Assembly: GCA_964017195.1 (NCBI GenBank)
Contig: OZ024890.1
Coordinates: 46,688,593 to 46,752,592 of the forward strand
Direction of reading: 5' to 3'
Source: Siderastrea radians
Lineage: Eukaryota > Cnidaria > Anthozoa > Scleractinia > Rhizangiidae
Length of the DNA: 64,000 nt
Below, in pieces: positions 1 through 12,411 of this stretch. The notes beneath the pieces were generated by a model. That model made no database searches and was not told the DNA's origin. It saw nothing but the letters and a program-made list of their open reading frames with translations. The position numbers were made by a program, and so were the translations under genes. How positions within the stretch are numbered: position 1 is the first letter of the stretch; each line of letters starts with the position of its first letter.

Positions 1-85
1 ACAAGCTCTTCTTAAGATGATGCGGCAAATTTTTGCAGTTGAAGAAAGAGTTTTTCTTTAATTTTAACATCAAACCATGTGAAAC

Positions 86-440
86 AAAAAGGTAAAACCA
101 CCTTGTACGACATATAAACAAACAATGCTACAGGAAACTGCTAGTCAGTAGCCAAATTCATTTGAATGGTCACTCGCACTAGGATTCAAAAGTTAGAACC
201 ACCTTGCACAGCATAATAAACAGCACCACAGGAAGGTCCTGTTCAATTACTTATATGTTAATGGTCACACAAAAGTGTCATCCGTAGATTCGATGTATGA
301 GAACCGCCTTGTACGGACAGAAGAAGTCACTACTCAGAAGTTTCATTTGAACGTTCGTCCACTGAAAAATCATAACAGAAAGGTAGATTCCCACTATTCC
401 CAAAATGAGAATATTTAAACTGCACTGCATTGAAAGTATT
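86..440 (-). repeat. about three units of a ~107-bp dispersed tandem repeat
   Basis: Units carry the phrase RTTCTAACTTTTGAATCC on the minus strand, and end with CTGTGGTGCTGTTTA-like text. The same family occurs at 7550-8260 (partial) and in opposite orientation as cleaner tandem copies at 31310-31740. Confidence 0.7.
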
Positions 441-561
441 TGATAATGTGCAAAGAAACTTACACGAGGCTACGTTTTGAAAAACGTACCTACACCTTGA
501 CTATAAAACACGATAATATAAATATCTCATATTTGTATTGAAGTTGTCGGAACTCGCTGCG

Positions 562-880
562 GTTTGTTTGTATTCCGGCTTTGTCACGAAAAACCTTGTT
601 ATCTTCCGGTTTGGTCACGAAATGATTGTTGTCTTCCGCAATTGTCACGAAAACTCTTGTTGTGTTCCGCTTTTGTCACGAGAAATCCTTTTGTATTCCA
701 TATAGGCCATATCATGATAAGCCCCGTTGTTTTTCCACGAATTGCATTTAATGATCCGGTTTAGTCAAGATGAACATTCTCTTTTTCCGGTTTTGTGACT
801 GTTATTTCGCTTTCTAATTCGCCAAAAACTCGCAATTTCCCAGAATTCCGGTTTTGTCACTAAAACCTTTGTCGTCTTTC
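562..880. repeat. ~36-bp minisatellite (CCGGTTTTGTCACGAAAA type)
   Basis: Seven or more degenerate units of TTCCGGTTTTGTCACGAAAA followed by YCTTGTTGTC run in tandem. The short ORF over this stretch is a by-product of the repeat and is not called. Confidence 0.75.
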
Positions 881-1059
881 GTAATCATTCCGCGCGACTG
901 AAAGTCACCTTCTAATTCACTTTGTTATTTGTAATTCTAATTTCTGGTTTTAAGTTTAACCCAGTTGACGGAGCGCTACCGAGCTTTAAAACTAGGAGAA
1001 AAGTAAAGCAATACTCGGAATACTGCCGACAAAAATTGAAATTTTCGAGGTAAGTGACA

Positions 1060-1470
1060 ACAACATCGGGGGTGGGGGTGGGGGCGGGGGGGGCACTTGA
1101 TCCATGTTTGGGTATAGGGGTGCCGCTGGGGGTCTGAAAGCCTGACCCTGTTTAGGACAGAAAAAGCCTAAAATGCCAACATTGTTTGTGACAACACCCT
1201 CCATGTTAGGTCCCTGTTTAGGACAAATGACAGAAATACAAACTCTTTTGTCTTACACAAACATACGTCTCCATTTTAGGATTGCTGAATACTGTATAAG
1301 CTATATTTAATGATGACAGTCATGCAACCATACCCTGTTTAGGACATGTTCAAACCCTGTTAAGGACAGTCTCCCATAATATTTTATACCCTCATCAGTA
1401 CCGAGAGGCCAAAAACCATAATCTGTGCAGTGGCACGTCCCCGTATAAGCCACACAAGGGAGTACCCCCC
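1060..1470. repeat. dispersed repeat with 'accctgtttaggaca' phrases
   Basis: A G-rich block is followed by repeated ACCCTGTTTAGGACA phrases and ends near GGGAGTACCCCCC. A related copy lies at 7676-8090, with ACCCTATTTCAGACCAAAA phrases and the same GGGGGTACTCCC edge. Confidence 0.6.
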
Positions 1471-1847
1471 GGCAACAACAACAACAACGATTAACTGCCT
1501 AGCTCTACTAGCCCCCAAGGTTATCCTATGTAGCCACTACTTGTAAAATGTTGTAACATAGATGAAAGTTCAAATAAACATTGTTCATGCAGGATGAAAC
1601 ACTTTACAACGACAACAACAACAACCTTTAACATGGAGGCATTGTGCTGAAATCTGGAGGTCCTGGGTTCAAGTCCTGCTCAGTCCACTAGCTGGAGTTG
1701 TTCTAGGTAGACCCAAGCCACACTTCACTGGTTTGCCTCCTGTCAGTTGGGATTTTTAAGCGTCACATTCAATTTGAAATACCTGTTTAAATGCTCGACC
1801 CTACTAGCACCTTATAATCACTTGCCAAGGGTAAATATAAAAGGACA

Positions 1848-1883
1848 TTTATTATTATTATTATTATTATTACTGTATTATTA

Positions 1884-1916
<33 letters not shown>
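1848..1916. repeat. (ATT)n microsatellite
   Basis: Interrupted ATT tract. A shorter related tract is at 2150-2180. Apparent ORFs here are poly-Leu/Tyr/Asn artefacts. Confidence 0.9.
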
Positions 1917-1917
<1 letters not shown>

Positions 1918-2678
1918 GTGCAGTATTACAACCGCTTAACCCTTCCACATAGGGCGCAAGGGCATACCCTATGAGAAGTCTACTAAAAATGGCTGAATTA
2001 CAATAAGGTATGCTATACTCTTTTAAAAAAAACCAAAAACAAATTTGACACATTAAAAAAACATAAAAGGGATAAAATTTAAAAACAAAACACTTCTGTT
2101 ACAAAAAAAACAGTTCAATGTCAATACTTGTTCAATGTTCTGGCTTATTAGTGCTTATTATTACTATTATTATTATTATTATGGTTTTTTGAAACTAGTT
2201 AAGGATGGCGGAGAGAAGACAAGAGTCGACAAAAGTCAGTAGACTCAAAGATGTCCCTCTTATCTAGTTGAGCGGAGTGAGCAGGCAGGAAAAAGGCTTG
2301 CCGCGTGACTTGGTCCATGTCTCACAGAGCCATAGCTTCATCCAAATACTTGCAAAATTTTTATTCACTACTGACTTTGTCAATGATCGTTGCAGTCCAG
2401 ATTTAGACAGGAAGCAGAACTGTTTGGAACTGTACGCACCCATTCACTCGACGTATAACTTGTCAGGGCATTTTCATAAGTCTAGGAAGAGATTCTCTTA
2501 GTCTCGAGATTTTGCCCTTTGTTGCTCCAGTTGTCTTAGTGGGCAATTTTTCATGTAGTTTCAGTGACTGTGTCATCTATTTTTAGAATCATTTTGAAAA
2601 TCCAAAACACAATTGTGCATTAGTTGAACCCTAAAATAGTGGTCCAGTTTTGTTCTAAAAGGCTGCTAATTTAGGGGG

Positions 2679-2880
2679 AGCATGGATGGCGCAGTAGTGA
2701 GAGCACTCGCCTTCCACCAATGTGGCCCGGGTTCGACTCCCGGACCCGGTGTCATATGTGGGTTGAGTTTAATTTGTGTTGGTTCTCGTCCTTGCTCCGA
2801 GGGTTTTCTCCAGGTACTCTGGTTTTCCTCCCTCCATAAAAAACCTACATTTCCGAATTCCAATTTGACCTGGATGTCAA
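2679..2880 (+). repeat. tRNA-derived SINE
   Basis: The head has an A-box-like GGATGGCGCAGTAGTGAGAG and a B-box GGTTCGACTCC. It is followed by the GGTTTTCTCCAGGTACTCTG tail phrase common to invertebrate tRNA-SINEs. Confidence 0.75.
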
Positions 2881-3534
2881 GTGTTTACTCATGAGCCCCT
2901 GGCTCAGGAGATTAGGCGACTACTCCCCACACTATGAGGTTAAATTTGATTTTGATTATGATAACAGAATCTGTTTTAACAGTATGAAGTTCTTTCCTTG
3001 TGTCCTAAATAACCTCAGTAATAACTCGGTGTGGCGCCTTCTTCCTTTTACAGTTCACTTGACATCGCCCCCTTCATGGTCTAGAAACAACTCATACGTG
3101 GGCATGGTAGGTAGGTAAAAATGAAACACATTTTTTACCAAAAAAAAAAACCCACTGTGACACTGCTCCTTTAAATGAACTAGTGGAATTCAGCTGGCAG
3201 TGAATGGCAAAATTTACGATCTGGCAGATAGTGTTGCTGACCCCGGGGTACATATTTGCCAGTGGATTTAAACCTGTCAGGACTTTGGCCATAGACACCC
3301 AAAAAAGACTTGTTTCCAGACACTGGTATGCTAACTGGAGATCAAGCAAGGTTCCAGGCTACTTCACGCTGTGCAAATCAGAGGAATGTGTTGGCAACAA
3401 TGGTACGATTGCTTTAGTGGCCACATTCATGTCTCTCAGTGCACAGATTGCACTGTCTTATTTTCTTAAGTGGCCAGACAGTGAACTGTTGATGCTGATC
3501 AGGGATACATTTACCAATAGCACCACTACACAGT

Positions 3535-6500
3535 TTAGTGTACCGTTGGAGCATCAGATATAACTGTAGTACCATGTTTTTCCCACAGTTCCATGGCTTT
3601 ACTGACAATCGTTACAAAATTGTCTTTGGGGACAGGCTGGAGAGAGAAAAGATATTAAAAGTTAGGGAAAAAATGTTCTTCAAAACTAATTAGTGGAAAT
3701 TCACTTTAATTCCATGTTTGCTAATACATGAAATCTGATTCGCATCCGATATGTCTTTGAAAGTAATTTTTGTCCTATACACTTGTAACAAATTGAATCA
3801 TCCATCTTTCTTATTTCTTTCTGAGCTTAAAAATTTTGGTTCAATTCCTGCTGGGGACTCAGATTTTTCTTTGTCCCACGCTCATGATAAACTAAGTATT
3901 CCATTTTTCTTAAATGTCTCATTATTTTGCAAAATTAATACGAACTAAATAAAGTTTTTTTTATTGCCGTCAAATAGCATGATTTTTCTTTCATGAATAT
4001 TCAACTTGGTTGCCTTCCATTGCCTATTTGTTCGTAGAAAACTGGTATTAGTAAACTGGTAGAGCACTAGTAAGCAGACTGTGCACATCATCTGCCAACA
4101 TTTCAGTGCAAATACCCTAATGATTTACTACCTTTGCATGGCTTTTATTTTTGCTGTTTTCACCCACGAAACCTGATGCATCGTTTTGTTACTGCTGGAT
4201 TGGAAGCGCCGTACTTTTTGCAATTTGTGCTACTGACTTATCAAATATAGTGAAAATTGCATCTACGGAAATTTTACAGTCAAATTTTGCACGTTTTTTT
4301 AGCATTCTTTTCAAAAATGTTTCCCACCCATTTGGGCACTCCCAACATTTGTTTCAAAAACAAACTTTGCTTCCAAAAAGTAGTACTGTATTTAGAATCT
4401 CTCACATGTGACCGTCCCGCATACCATCGCTTTGTAAAATCTTCTTTCAATCAGTTCTTAATCAAATGCCTTTTCACAATTTTTTCAATGATCTCCCATA
4501 GGCAGTCATGTGACCACCTACAACATCTCATTTGAATCGGTTCTCAACTACAGTAAACATCGTATCTAGAATCTATCATAAATGCTCATAAGGGGCGATC
4601 ACACCACCATACGTCCATCTTTCAGAAATTCCATTTGAGCAAGATGAATGAGTCCTGTGCGATGCACAATGTTTAGCATTGTAGAAATTTAGAAAGACCT
4701 TTGTTAGGAAAAATAGACTTTGAAACCTTTGTCTGTTTGACGAGTCTAGAACAACGCAAAGACTTCCAAATGCGAGCTTTTTGTGGATGACATCAGATGT
4801 TTCACATTTCCTAATCAAGGAAAAAGAAACTGCTCATAGCTTTTAAACTAACAGTGGCTTGTCCCATACCTTACTAAGAAAAATGTCCACACCCTGCGAT
4901 GACTTTTCTATGAGCAAAGGATGTCTGAAAACCAACAGAAGACTAACACCGACAAAAACGAGAATCTTACTGGAGCCTGACACTACTTTGTCCCAGATCC
5001 TGTGAGAGAGAAGAAACATGACAAAGCTCAAAATGACTGAGTTCAGAAATTTCACCTTTTAATGTAGGTTGCAACTGAGCGTGTGTGGAGGAAAATCGAA
5101 ATCTATTGTTGACTCTAGAGCCCGCAAACAGAGAAAATCATTACTAGTCACGATATCTCACTCATTTTGTAACTAAACGGGATTGATATTGATCGCAAAC
5201 AGCGATTTAACACCACCTGGGATAGTGTGTTTGTTGATATTTGCAATCCATTCTTGGGCAACAACGGAGAAATGTCATTTATAGTCATGTGTCATGTGTT
5301 GTCATAGTAAAATAATATTGTTATTCTTTGTTTCCTTACTTTGTTTGGCAGTGATAAAGGATCCATAATTTTTTTGTGACCTGAGATCACTAATTGGATT
5401 TTGGATTCTACCCCCACTTCTCCTTCACCCCCTCCCCCCAGCCCCCCTCACAAAAAACTTCTAAGTGAATGTGTGATGCAAAAGCACAACCTAAGTTTGT
5501 AACAAATTAATTTTCACTCCTAAGAGGTAAAAAGTCATTGTTCAAACTGAATGTACATGTTTTTACTGACGATTCACGAATGAGACCAAAACAAATATCA
5601 GTTGACTGACAAATAGTTCCCATCGTATGTTGCGCCTCAATCATGACTCTAGTAACTCTAACGCTGGTCATTTTAGATTTCAGCACCCTAAGCGGTACCA
5701 GTCCACAAATTTTGCCCCCTATAAAAAGGAACAACCATCATCCCTGTCATTCTTACATGGGAGCCCCCACCCCCATAGGTAAGCCATGCCATTCTTATGT
5801 GGGGGTCCCCCACCCCCATAGGTAAGCCATGCCATTCTTATTTGGCAGTCCCCCACCCCCAGAGGTAAGCCACGCCATTCTTATTTGGCAGTCCCCCACC
5901 CCCAGAGGTAAGCCATGCCATTCTTATTTGGCAGTCCCCCAGCCCCAGAGGTAAGCCATGCCATTCTTATTTGGCAGTCCCCCACCCCCAGAGGTAAGCC
6001 ATGCCATTCTTATTTGGCAGTCCCCCACCCCCAGAGGTAAGCCATGGTTTCAGTACCAATGAGAAGACAAAGATTTGCAAATCCTGACAAGAATAGTCCC
6101 CTGGGCAGCCGTTAATTTGATCATAATGCAACGCTCCTCCCCACTCGTGGAGGAACGTTGCATGATGACCCAAATGACGGCTGTGTAGAAAACTTGATAA
6201 CAAGGATGTGTACTAGCCATAGTCATTAATTTTATTATTGGCCCAGGAATAAAAAGAACAAATCCCCTTAAACTACAAAAACAAAAAGAACAAATCCATG
6301 TCCTTATGGAAATAATTTTCTTGTTCTACTATTTTGACATAAATTATCTTGACTGACCTTTCCATGCATGAATCTGGAATGTCTTCTGCAAAACCGCTCT
6401 CAAACCACCTTTAAATAGTTAAAGTACAACACAGCATTTAAGCCAACATTTAGATTGTGCCAGGTCTACTTTGGTTCCCAAACAAAACATGGATGGTTTG

Positions 6501-9500
6501 AACTTTTTGTTTGCAGTGTATCCTGCCACCCACGGAAATTTTGGATCACTGACAGCAATGGATGCACTGCACAATCTCCAGGTTTGGGCAGAACTTTATA
6601 CATGGACACGTCCACGTTAACCGTGGAGCAGCAATCATGGGCAACTCTTTTGTCCTTGTTAGGAATCATCAGAATGACATAGCCAGGCAGATAGGATCTC
6701 ATAAAAATCAGCAGTTGCCATAATGGTTTGGATGATTTTTGATGAGACCACACACACCTGACTACGCCATGCTGAATGAATGCCATGGTACCAAGGATGA
6801 AACAGCTGTCTTTGGGTTATAATTTCATGATCACCAAAATTAATGTAAATCTATAAGTGTTCTTCTATACTTCATATAAACTATCATATTTTGTCCACAT
6901 TTTGATTGTGTACCATGAAATTATAACCTGTTTTTGGCTCACACTCCACAAGCAATTTGGTTGTGTGCATGGTTTTTGTGTTGTGTGTCCATTGCTGTCA
7001 ATGGTGCAAATTTTGCTTAATACCATGCAAAATCCATACTTGCACAATGTCATTACTTGTCTTCATTTTGGTGCAAATTTAAGGCGTAAATGTAGGAGCT
7101 GATCTGGGATTTTATTTGGTGGGAAGAGGAAGGATTTAGGGGCAAAGGGATTGTAAGTTGGGGAGGGGGGAGAAAATTGGTTCTAACCCTTAGGGTAACA
7201 GGGGCCATAATCCTTCATAAATGTTTTAACCTGGAGATTCAAAATACAAACATATACTGCACTTTAAATTTTTATGGGGTTGAGAGAATTTTTATTTTCT
7301 CATGGGGGGGGGGGGTGGGGATTTGAGGGTGCTGTAGCCCCATAAGCCACCACCCTGGGTTTCCCCCAAATCATACCAGTTTTGATGCAGATTCTTTTCC
7401 TCCCCACTGGTATATTTTGAATGCATGCAAGACTTGTTTTGTGACAGTTTATTTTTTGGTAAGAAGTGCCAATACATTTGACTTCCATTCATTCATGTTT
7501 ACCTACCAGGCCTCTGGAGAATTTTTAGGATTTTAATAGGACTTAATTCACAGATTCAAAAGTTACAACCCCTTTTGTAGCACATTAACAAACCCATAGG
7601 AAAATACTGCTTAATAGCTTAACAGATTGAAGCTTAACAGATTCAACTTCAGAATCACATTACACAGTGTAATAACACCCCCTGGGGGGTACTCCCTAAA
7701 AATTTGGGTGGGGGTTTGTGGCCCACTCCTCTGTTAGTACCCTAACCCTATTTCAGACCAAAATATGTGATTTTCCCTACCATCTTTCAGCCTGACCCAA
7801 AATTCTATACCCTCTTTAAGACCTGCCCAGCAGCTGCTTTGGTTTGCATAGACATTTGAGAAGGGCTTCAATTGATCAAAACATTCTTCTCAAGAGAAGA
7901 AAATACTAAAAAGTAGCTTTTTCTAAAAACCATACCCAGTTCCCAGCCAGATCACACAAACCTTACCCTATTTCAGACCAAAATGGTCAAAATCTATACC
8001 CTATTTCAGACTAAAACAGCTCAAAAGCCATACCCTTTGGTGTGGCACAAACCTATTTAGCTTATATAAGGGAGTACCCCCACCCCGGCCCCTCAGGAAC
8101 ACCACAGAAAAGTACTGCTCAATAGTTTCCGTTGAATTGTCACACATAAGTGTTTCATCCACAGATCGAATGGTAGAACACTTTGTACAGCATCTTAAAT
8201 AACACTACAGAAAAGTGCTGCTCAGTATCTTTCATTTAAGTGAACACACTCTAGGACATCATCTAGGACTTACATGTACACGTTTAAGTAAATAACCACA
8301 AGAATGACTTAAGTTTTAACAATTATAATTACTTCTTCTTATTCTTAATTATTTCTTCTTAAAAAGCAGATACACGTAACTGTCAAATCTAGTAAACTAA
8401 TGAATAGAATACCAACCTCTTGAGAGGCAAGACCTCAAATGCTCCAATATTCAACAGATGCCTGTAAAGTTGGACATCTTCAGTTTGGAGATAATGCTGA
8501 ACAAGTTTTGCCTACAAACAAATTGAGTGAGATTATTTACAGCTAAATAAGCCCCCACCCCCCTCCACACAGGTTCGCCTTTCCTTCACTAAACTAATGC
8601 CATTTCCTTAGCCTCCCTCATTATAGCTGCAATGAGTGAAAGTACTTTCTAGCATCCTTCGAATGCAGCCGCCTTCACTGGTAACTTTTAATACTAGACA
8701 AGTAGAGAAAATGGAAGAGCTACCAGGATTGGGACAGCCTGGAGATAGAATGGGGAGAAAGAGGAACACTAGAGAAGAGTTCAAGGAAAGGGAAGAAAGA
8801 GTTGGCAACTCTGACAATGCTGAAAAATGCCTAAATAAGGTAGAAGTGCTAAATACAGCCTTTTCAAAATAGCACCCATTTCTGCTGGACTTTCTAATGA
8901 GAAAAATAGAGCTTGTAGTTACGATTAGGTTTAATTGGTCAAAAATTTTCACACACAGAGAGCCCAGGCTCACGAACAGACCACTTTAGCGGCAAAATGT
9001 AAGGGTTCATAATGGAACTTGATCAGTAGTTAGCAAGCCAATGAAAAATGACAATAAATATCCAAAAAATCTAAAATGTAGATACCAGATCAAAATAATG
9101 TTGTCCAAGCATTGTTTCCTGACTGCCCTGGTTTATTTTAGGTGAGGGAATCCTAAAAGTTAGAACTTGGCTGAAATGCAGTTGGAGGGCTTCTGGATGG
9201 GCTCCCTGTCTCCCTAAACTCAGTTAGGGACAGTGATTGTTTTGGTGGCAACAGGCAAAAAACTGCTTATTAAACTGGAGTGTGAAAACCCCAATAACAT
9301 TTTTATGATGACAAGAAACATGCACATTGTGTTATTCAGCTCTTATTCTGTAATTATCCAGGTCCCACACTCCTTCCAGGCCCCTCCAAATCTTTCTGGT
9401 TCTTTTGAGACCCAGTCTTCTTCAAGGGGTTCTGCTTTGTTATCCCTGTCTGCCTATCCCAACAAATGTTTTTGCAGAATGCAAAATGCAGTATTTGTAC

Positions 9501-10426
9501 ACTTGATCACCAATGGAAAATTCTTCCAGTTTTTCAAACCACAGAAAAACAAACACATTAAAGTAAACAATATATGTAAATGATTGGAACCCATGAATCT
9601 CACTAGCCTGTCTGTAAGTGCAACTGTCCATGAGAACACAGTCGTGAGAAGTGCTGTTATTAAAATGACACAAACACCAGTCTCTCTCAAGACTATGTAA
9701 TTCTGGACAATAACACTAAACATAGTAAAGTGCACTGTTACCAGTTTTTCTGTCTGGGTTGCCGATTGGTCCAAACACTTCATGAATCTAGTTGACAACC
9801 AGTACAGGTCAACCTCATCTTCAAACATGTCACTAAACACTTGCACCACAGCTCTCATTGCTTTAGCCTTCCTTTCAAGTCTCTAAAGAGGCACAAGAGC
9901 CAAAAAACGTAGAATGAATTGGATGGTATTTATGCAAGGCTAAGATATAGATTAATTCAGGGCTTCATCAAAATAGCCACTCTCAAGATTAAACAGACTT
10001 TAAAGGGCCAAAAGGGGTCAAATAGGATTTAACAATAATATTAAATGGCTTAGCAAAAATAAACTTTTCAACAACAATGTAATTGTTTTCTTATATCATG
10101 TTCAAGGCAACATGCTGGGCAGGTCTGCAAGTAGCTCAGCCAATCAAGTCAGGTCAGAAAATTAGTAGATTACTACTTGTAAACTGCCAATAACATGTTA
10201 ACTTTTTCTGTTAAAAAAGGATTTTTTTACCAGTGATTTTCAACAGCTTCTCTACTCTGATGACAACCCATTATTAGCTAAGGAGCCAATAAGAGCATGC
10301 ACTCACTCATATGAGGTTTTTCTATATTTAAAATTTCATGATAATTATTAATTAAAAGCGATTTGCTCAAGTATAAATTGGCAAAAATAAATGTAAAAAG
10401 CCGACGTTTCAGCGTCCCCATGACAC

Positions 10427-10494
<68 letters not shown>

Positions 10495-12411
10495 TTCTTA
10501 GAGACTTGCTTCTTAATTTCGCATCGCATAATCTTTTTCTTAGTCTTGATAATGGTCTCATGGGGAAGCCGAAAAGTTGGCTTTTTACATTTATTTTTGC
10601 ATGATAATTATTTCAATGAGAAATTAGAATGCACACCTTTGGTATTTTGACAAACCTCAAGGCTCCCTCTTCCAACAGATACATCATGGACAGTTGGAAT
10701 GGCACATCATCCACATCACTAATTTTTCTCATGACCCTCAGTGTATGCTTGATGTCATTAAAATGTTCATAGCGCTGCTGTATCACAAACTCATGTGCTT
10801 CACGATAAGGAGGAATAACACCTGTTTTTATAGAAAAAAATTAAACATTTTATTTATTGATACGTTTAGCATTTATCTTTTACTAAATCACAGTCAATAA
10901 TTCAACCATTACGTTCTGAAGCTTCCTGGGGGTGGGGGGTGGGGGAATCAAGAGAGTCCAAGGCAGTTTATACTTCCACCTTTCTTTATTCATCGTGCGC
11001 CTGACAGGTGCACAAAATGGAATTCTCTTTGTTAATGAAACTGAACAGATACAATAAATTGTTTGATATAAAATTGAGAACTCTGAGATACACACGCTTT
11101 TTATCATCCCTAAGAAAACTCCTGCCAAAAAAAGTCCACCAAATATTTCTCACCCAAAAACAGCCCCAGACGGCTAGCTTCAACCCAAAGAAGGTCTTTG
11201 CACCTCTCTGTCACTAATATAACTAAGTACCCCCAAGCCCCCTTCTCTCCCCTCCCCCCCCCCTCCCCAGGTTGTAGCTGTAACTTTTGAGTCTTTAAAG
11301 GTAACCATTCAAATTAAATATATTGAAGATTACAGTCAAACCTATATTATCTGCACTTGGTTGGAGTGAGTGAACATGGTGTGGATCATTGGCAGGTCTA
11401 GGGGAAGGGTCTACTACAATGTAACAGACAGGCCTGTAGAGGGGGTATATAGATGCCCTTTAGATACCGCAAAATAGACCAGCAAAACAACATTTAAGGT
11501 GGGAAGGTTGGGGGTAGCAACTAGGTGCATGAAGCCAAACTTTGCACCTGCGTGTAATAGTGTCTCAGGTATTTTTGCAGGTAATTGTCTGACCTTGCAC
11601 TTACTTTGGTTAATTTGCTTACTGGAGAGAATTTGTAAAGCAGACTGGTGTGTATGCGGTCCTTAAAGAACCATTAGACACTCATGTCTGTTATTATGCA
11701 TAGGTGTCAGCTGAATCTGCTGTTGGAAAAGAAACTGTTGCTTTGAATGAATAGACACAGTATCCCAGTCATTAGTGATAGCAGACCGTGGCTGCGTGAC
11801 AGACAAATATTGTTCTTACGGGTGAGGTATTTGTATTCTCAGCACAGAAAACTATCCTCAAACAATGGCAGGAAGTTATTGTAATGACAGTCTGGGCAGT
11901 ACCCCTCTACAGTTTCACAAACTATGGTGGGTCCTTTCTGTAGGGGAGGAGAGGGAGGGGGGGCGGCAGGGTGAGGAAGGGTATTGGCGATGCTCTCAAA
12001 AGAAACCAAATAATTATATAAGCTTAAAGAGTTTAGAGTTCAATCAGTTGTGAGAAATAATAAGTTTGCCAACAACAGTGGTGATTTGATATGATTTCGA
12101 TCAAAAGTGCTTCATCCTCACCTAAAATCACTTTCCAGACATGTGTTCTGTAAATTGCGGGCAGGCTGAATCGTGCACTGAATGTTGAAATTCTCTCCAA
12201 ATCTGAAAATATTAAAGCTTATATCTCAATTTTTATTTCATGGACAGTGTTCTAGAATATCAGAGATGAATCATCAGTTTTTGTCACCATTTTCATTACC
12301 TATAGGATCATCTTTCAGCAATATCTCCAGTGCTTTTCGTTGTTCTACGTTTCGCAGACCCAAAGTGTCGTAGTAAAAGGCACGAAAATTTCGTCCATCT
12401 TTATCCGCCAT
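3535..12411 (-). CDS. TBC1D7: TBC1D7 orthologue, 8 exons, complete
   Basis: Joined from eight minus-strand exons: 12411-12300, 12202-12122, 10821-10656, 9880-9742, 8511-8417, 6408-6358, 4999-4870 and 3636-3535. All introns have GT-AG ends and phases agree throughout, giving 876 nt, 291 aa plus stop; the vertebrate protein is about 293 aa. The start is the first ATG of exon 1 (MADKDGRNFRAFYYDTLG). Other recognisable stretches are GVIPPYREAH (exon 3), EDEVDLYWLSTRF (exon 4), IWDKVVSGSSKILVFV (exon 7) and VSKAMELWEKHG (exon 8). TBC1D7 is a TBC-domain protein that binds TSC1 and forms the third subunit of the TSC complex, which restrains Rheb and mTORC1. I do not see the usual IxxDxxR and YxQ RabGAP finger motifs, in keeping with a scaffold role. 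Identification is by remembered family similarity. Exon boundaries are inferred from splice signals. Confidence 0.9.
5745..6046. repeat. 43-bp minisatellite, about 7 copies
   Basis: The unit begins GGTAAGCCATGCCATTCTTA and ends in CCCCCACCCCCAGA. The right-hand copies are nearly identical. It lies in an intron of the TBC1D7 orthologue. Confidence 0.9.
7676..8090. repeat. dispersed repeat, relative of 1060-1470
   Basis: Begins CCTGGGGGGTACTCCC, contains ACCCTATTTCAGACCAAAAT twice, and ends in an inverted GGGAGTACCCCCAC. Intronic in TBC1D7. Confidence 0.6.
10426..10494. repeat. (ATT)23 microsatellite
   Basis: An almost perfect ATT tract of about 69 bp. It is preceded by GACGTTTCAGCGTCCCCATG, which resembles the Penelope-type terminal motif seen at 35080. 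Confidence 0.92.

Noticed and set aside
3204..3563. 119-codon plus-strand ORF (KFTIWQIVLLTPGYIF...)
   Set aside because: It overlaps the last TBC1D7 exon in antisense and shows no domain. It may be an old transposon scrap but cannot be supported.
6466..6786. 106-codon minus ORF
   Set aside because: Lies in a TBC1D7 intron. No acceptor or donor joins it to the gene, and composition is not clearly coding.
8608..8973. 121-codon minus frame and 78-codon plus frame in a TBC1D7 intron
   Set aside because: No splice or family support. They lie between exons 4 and 5 and do not join them in frame.
10278..10650. Poly-Asn/poly-Leu ORFs
   Set aside because: Produced by the (ATT)n microsatellite.
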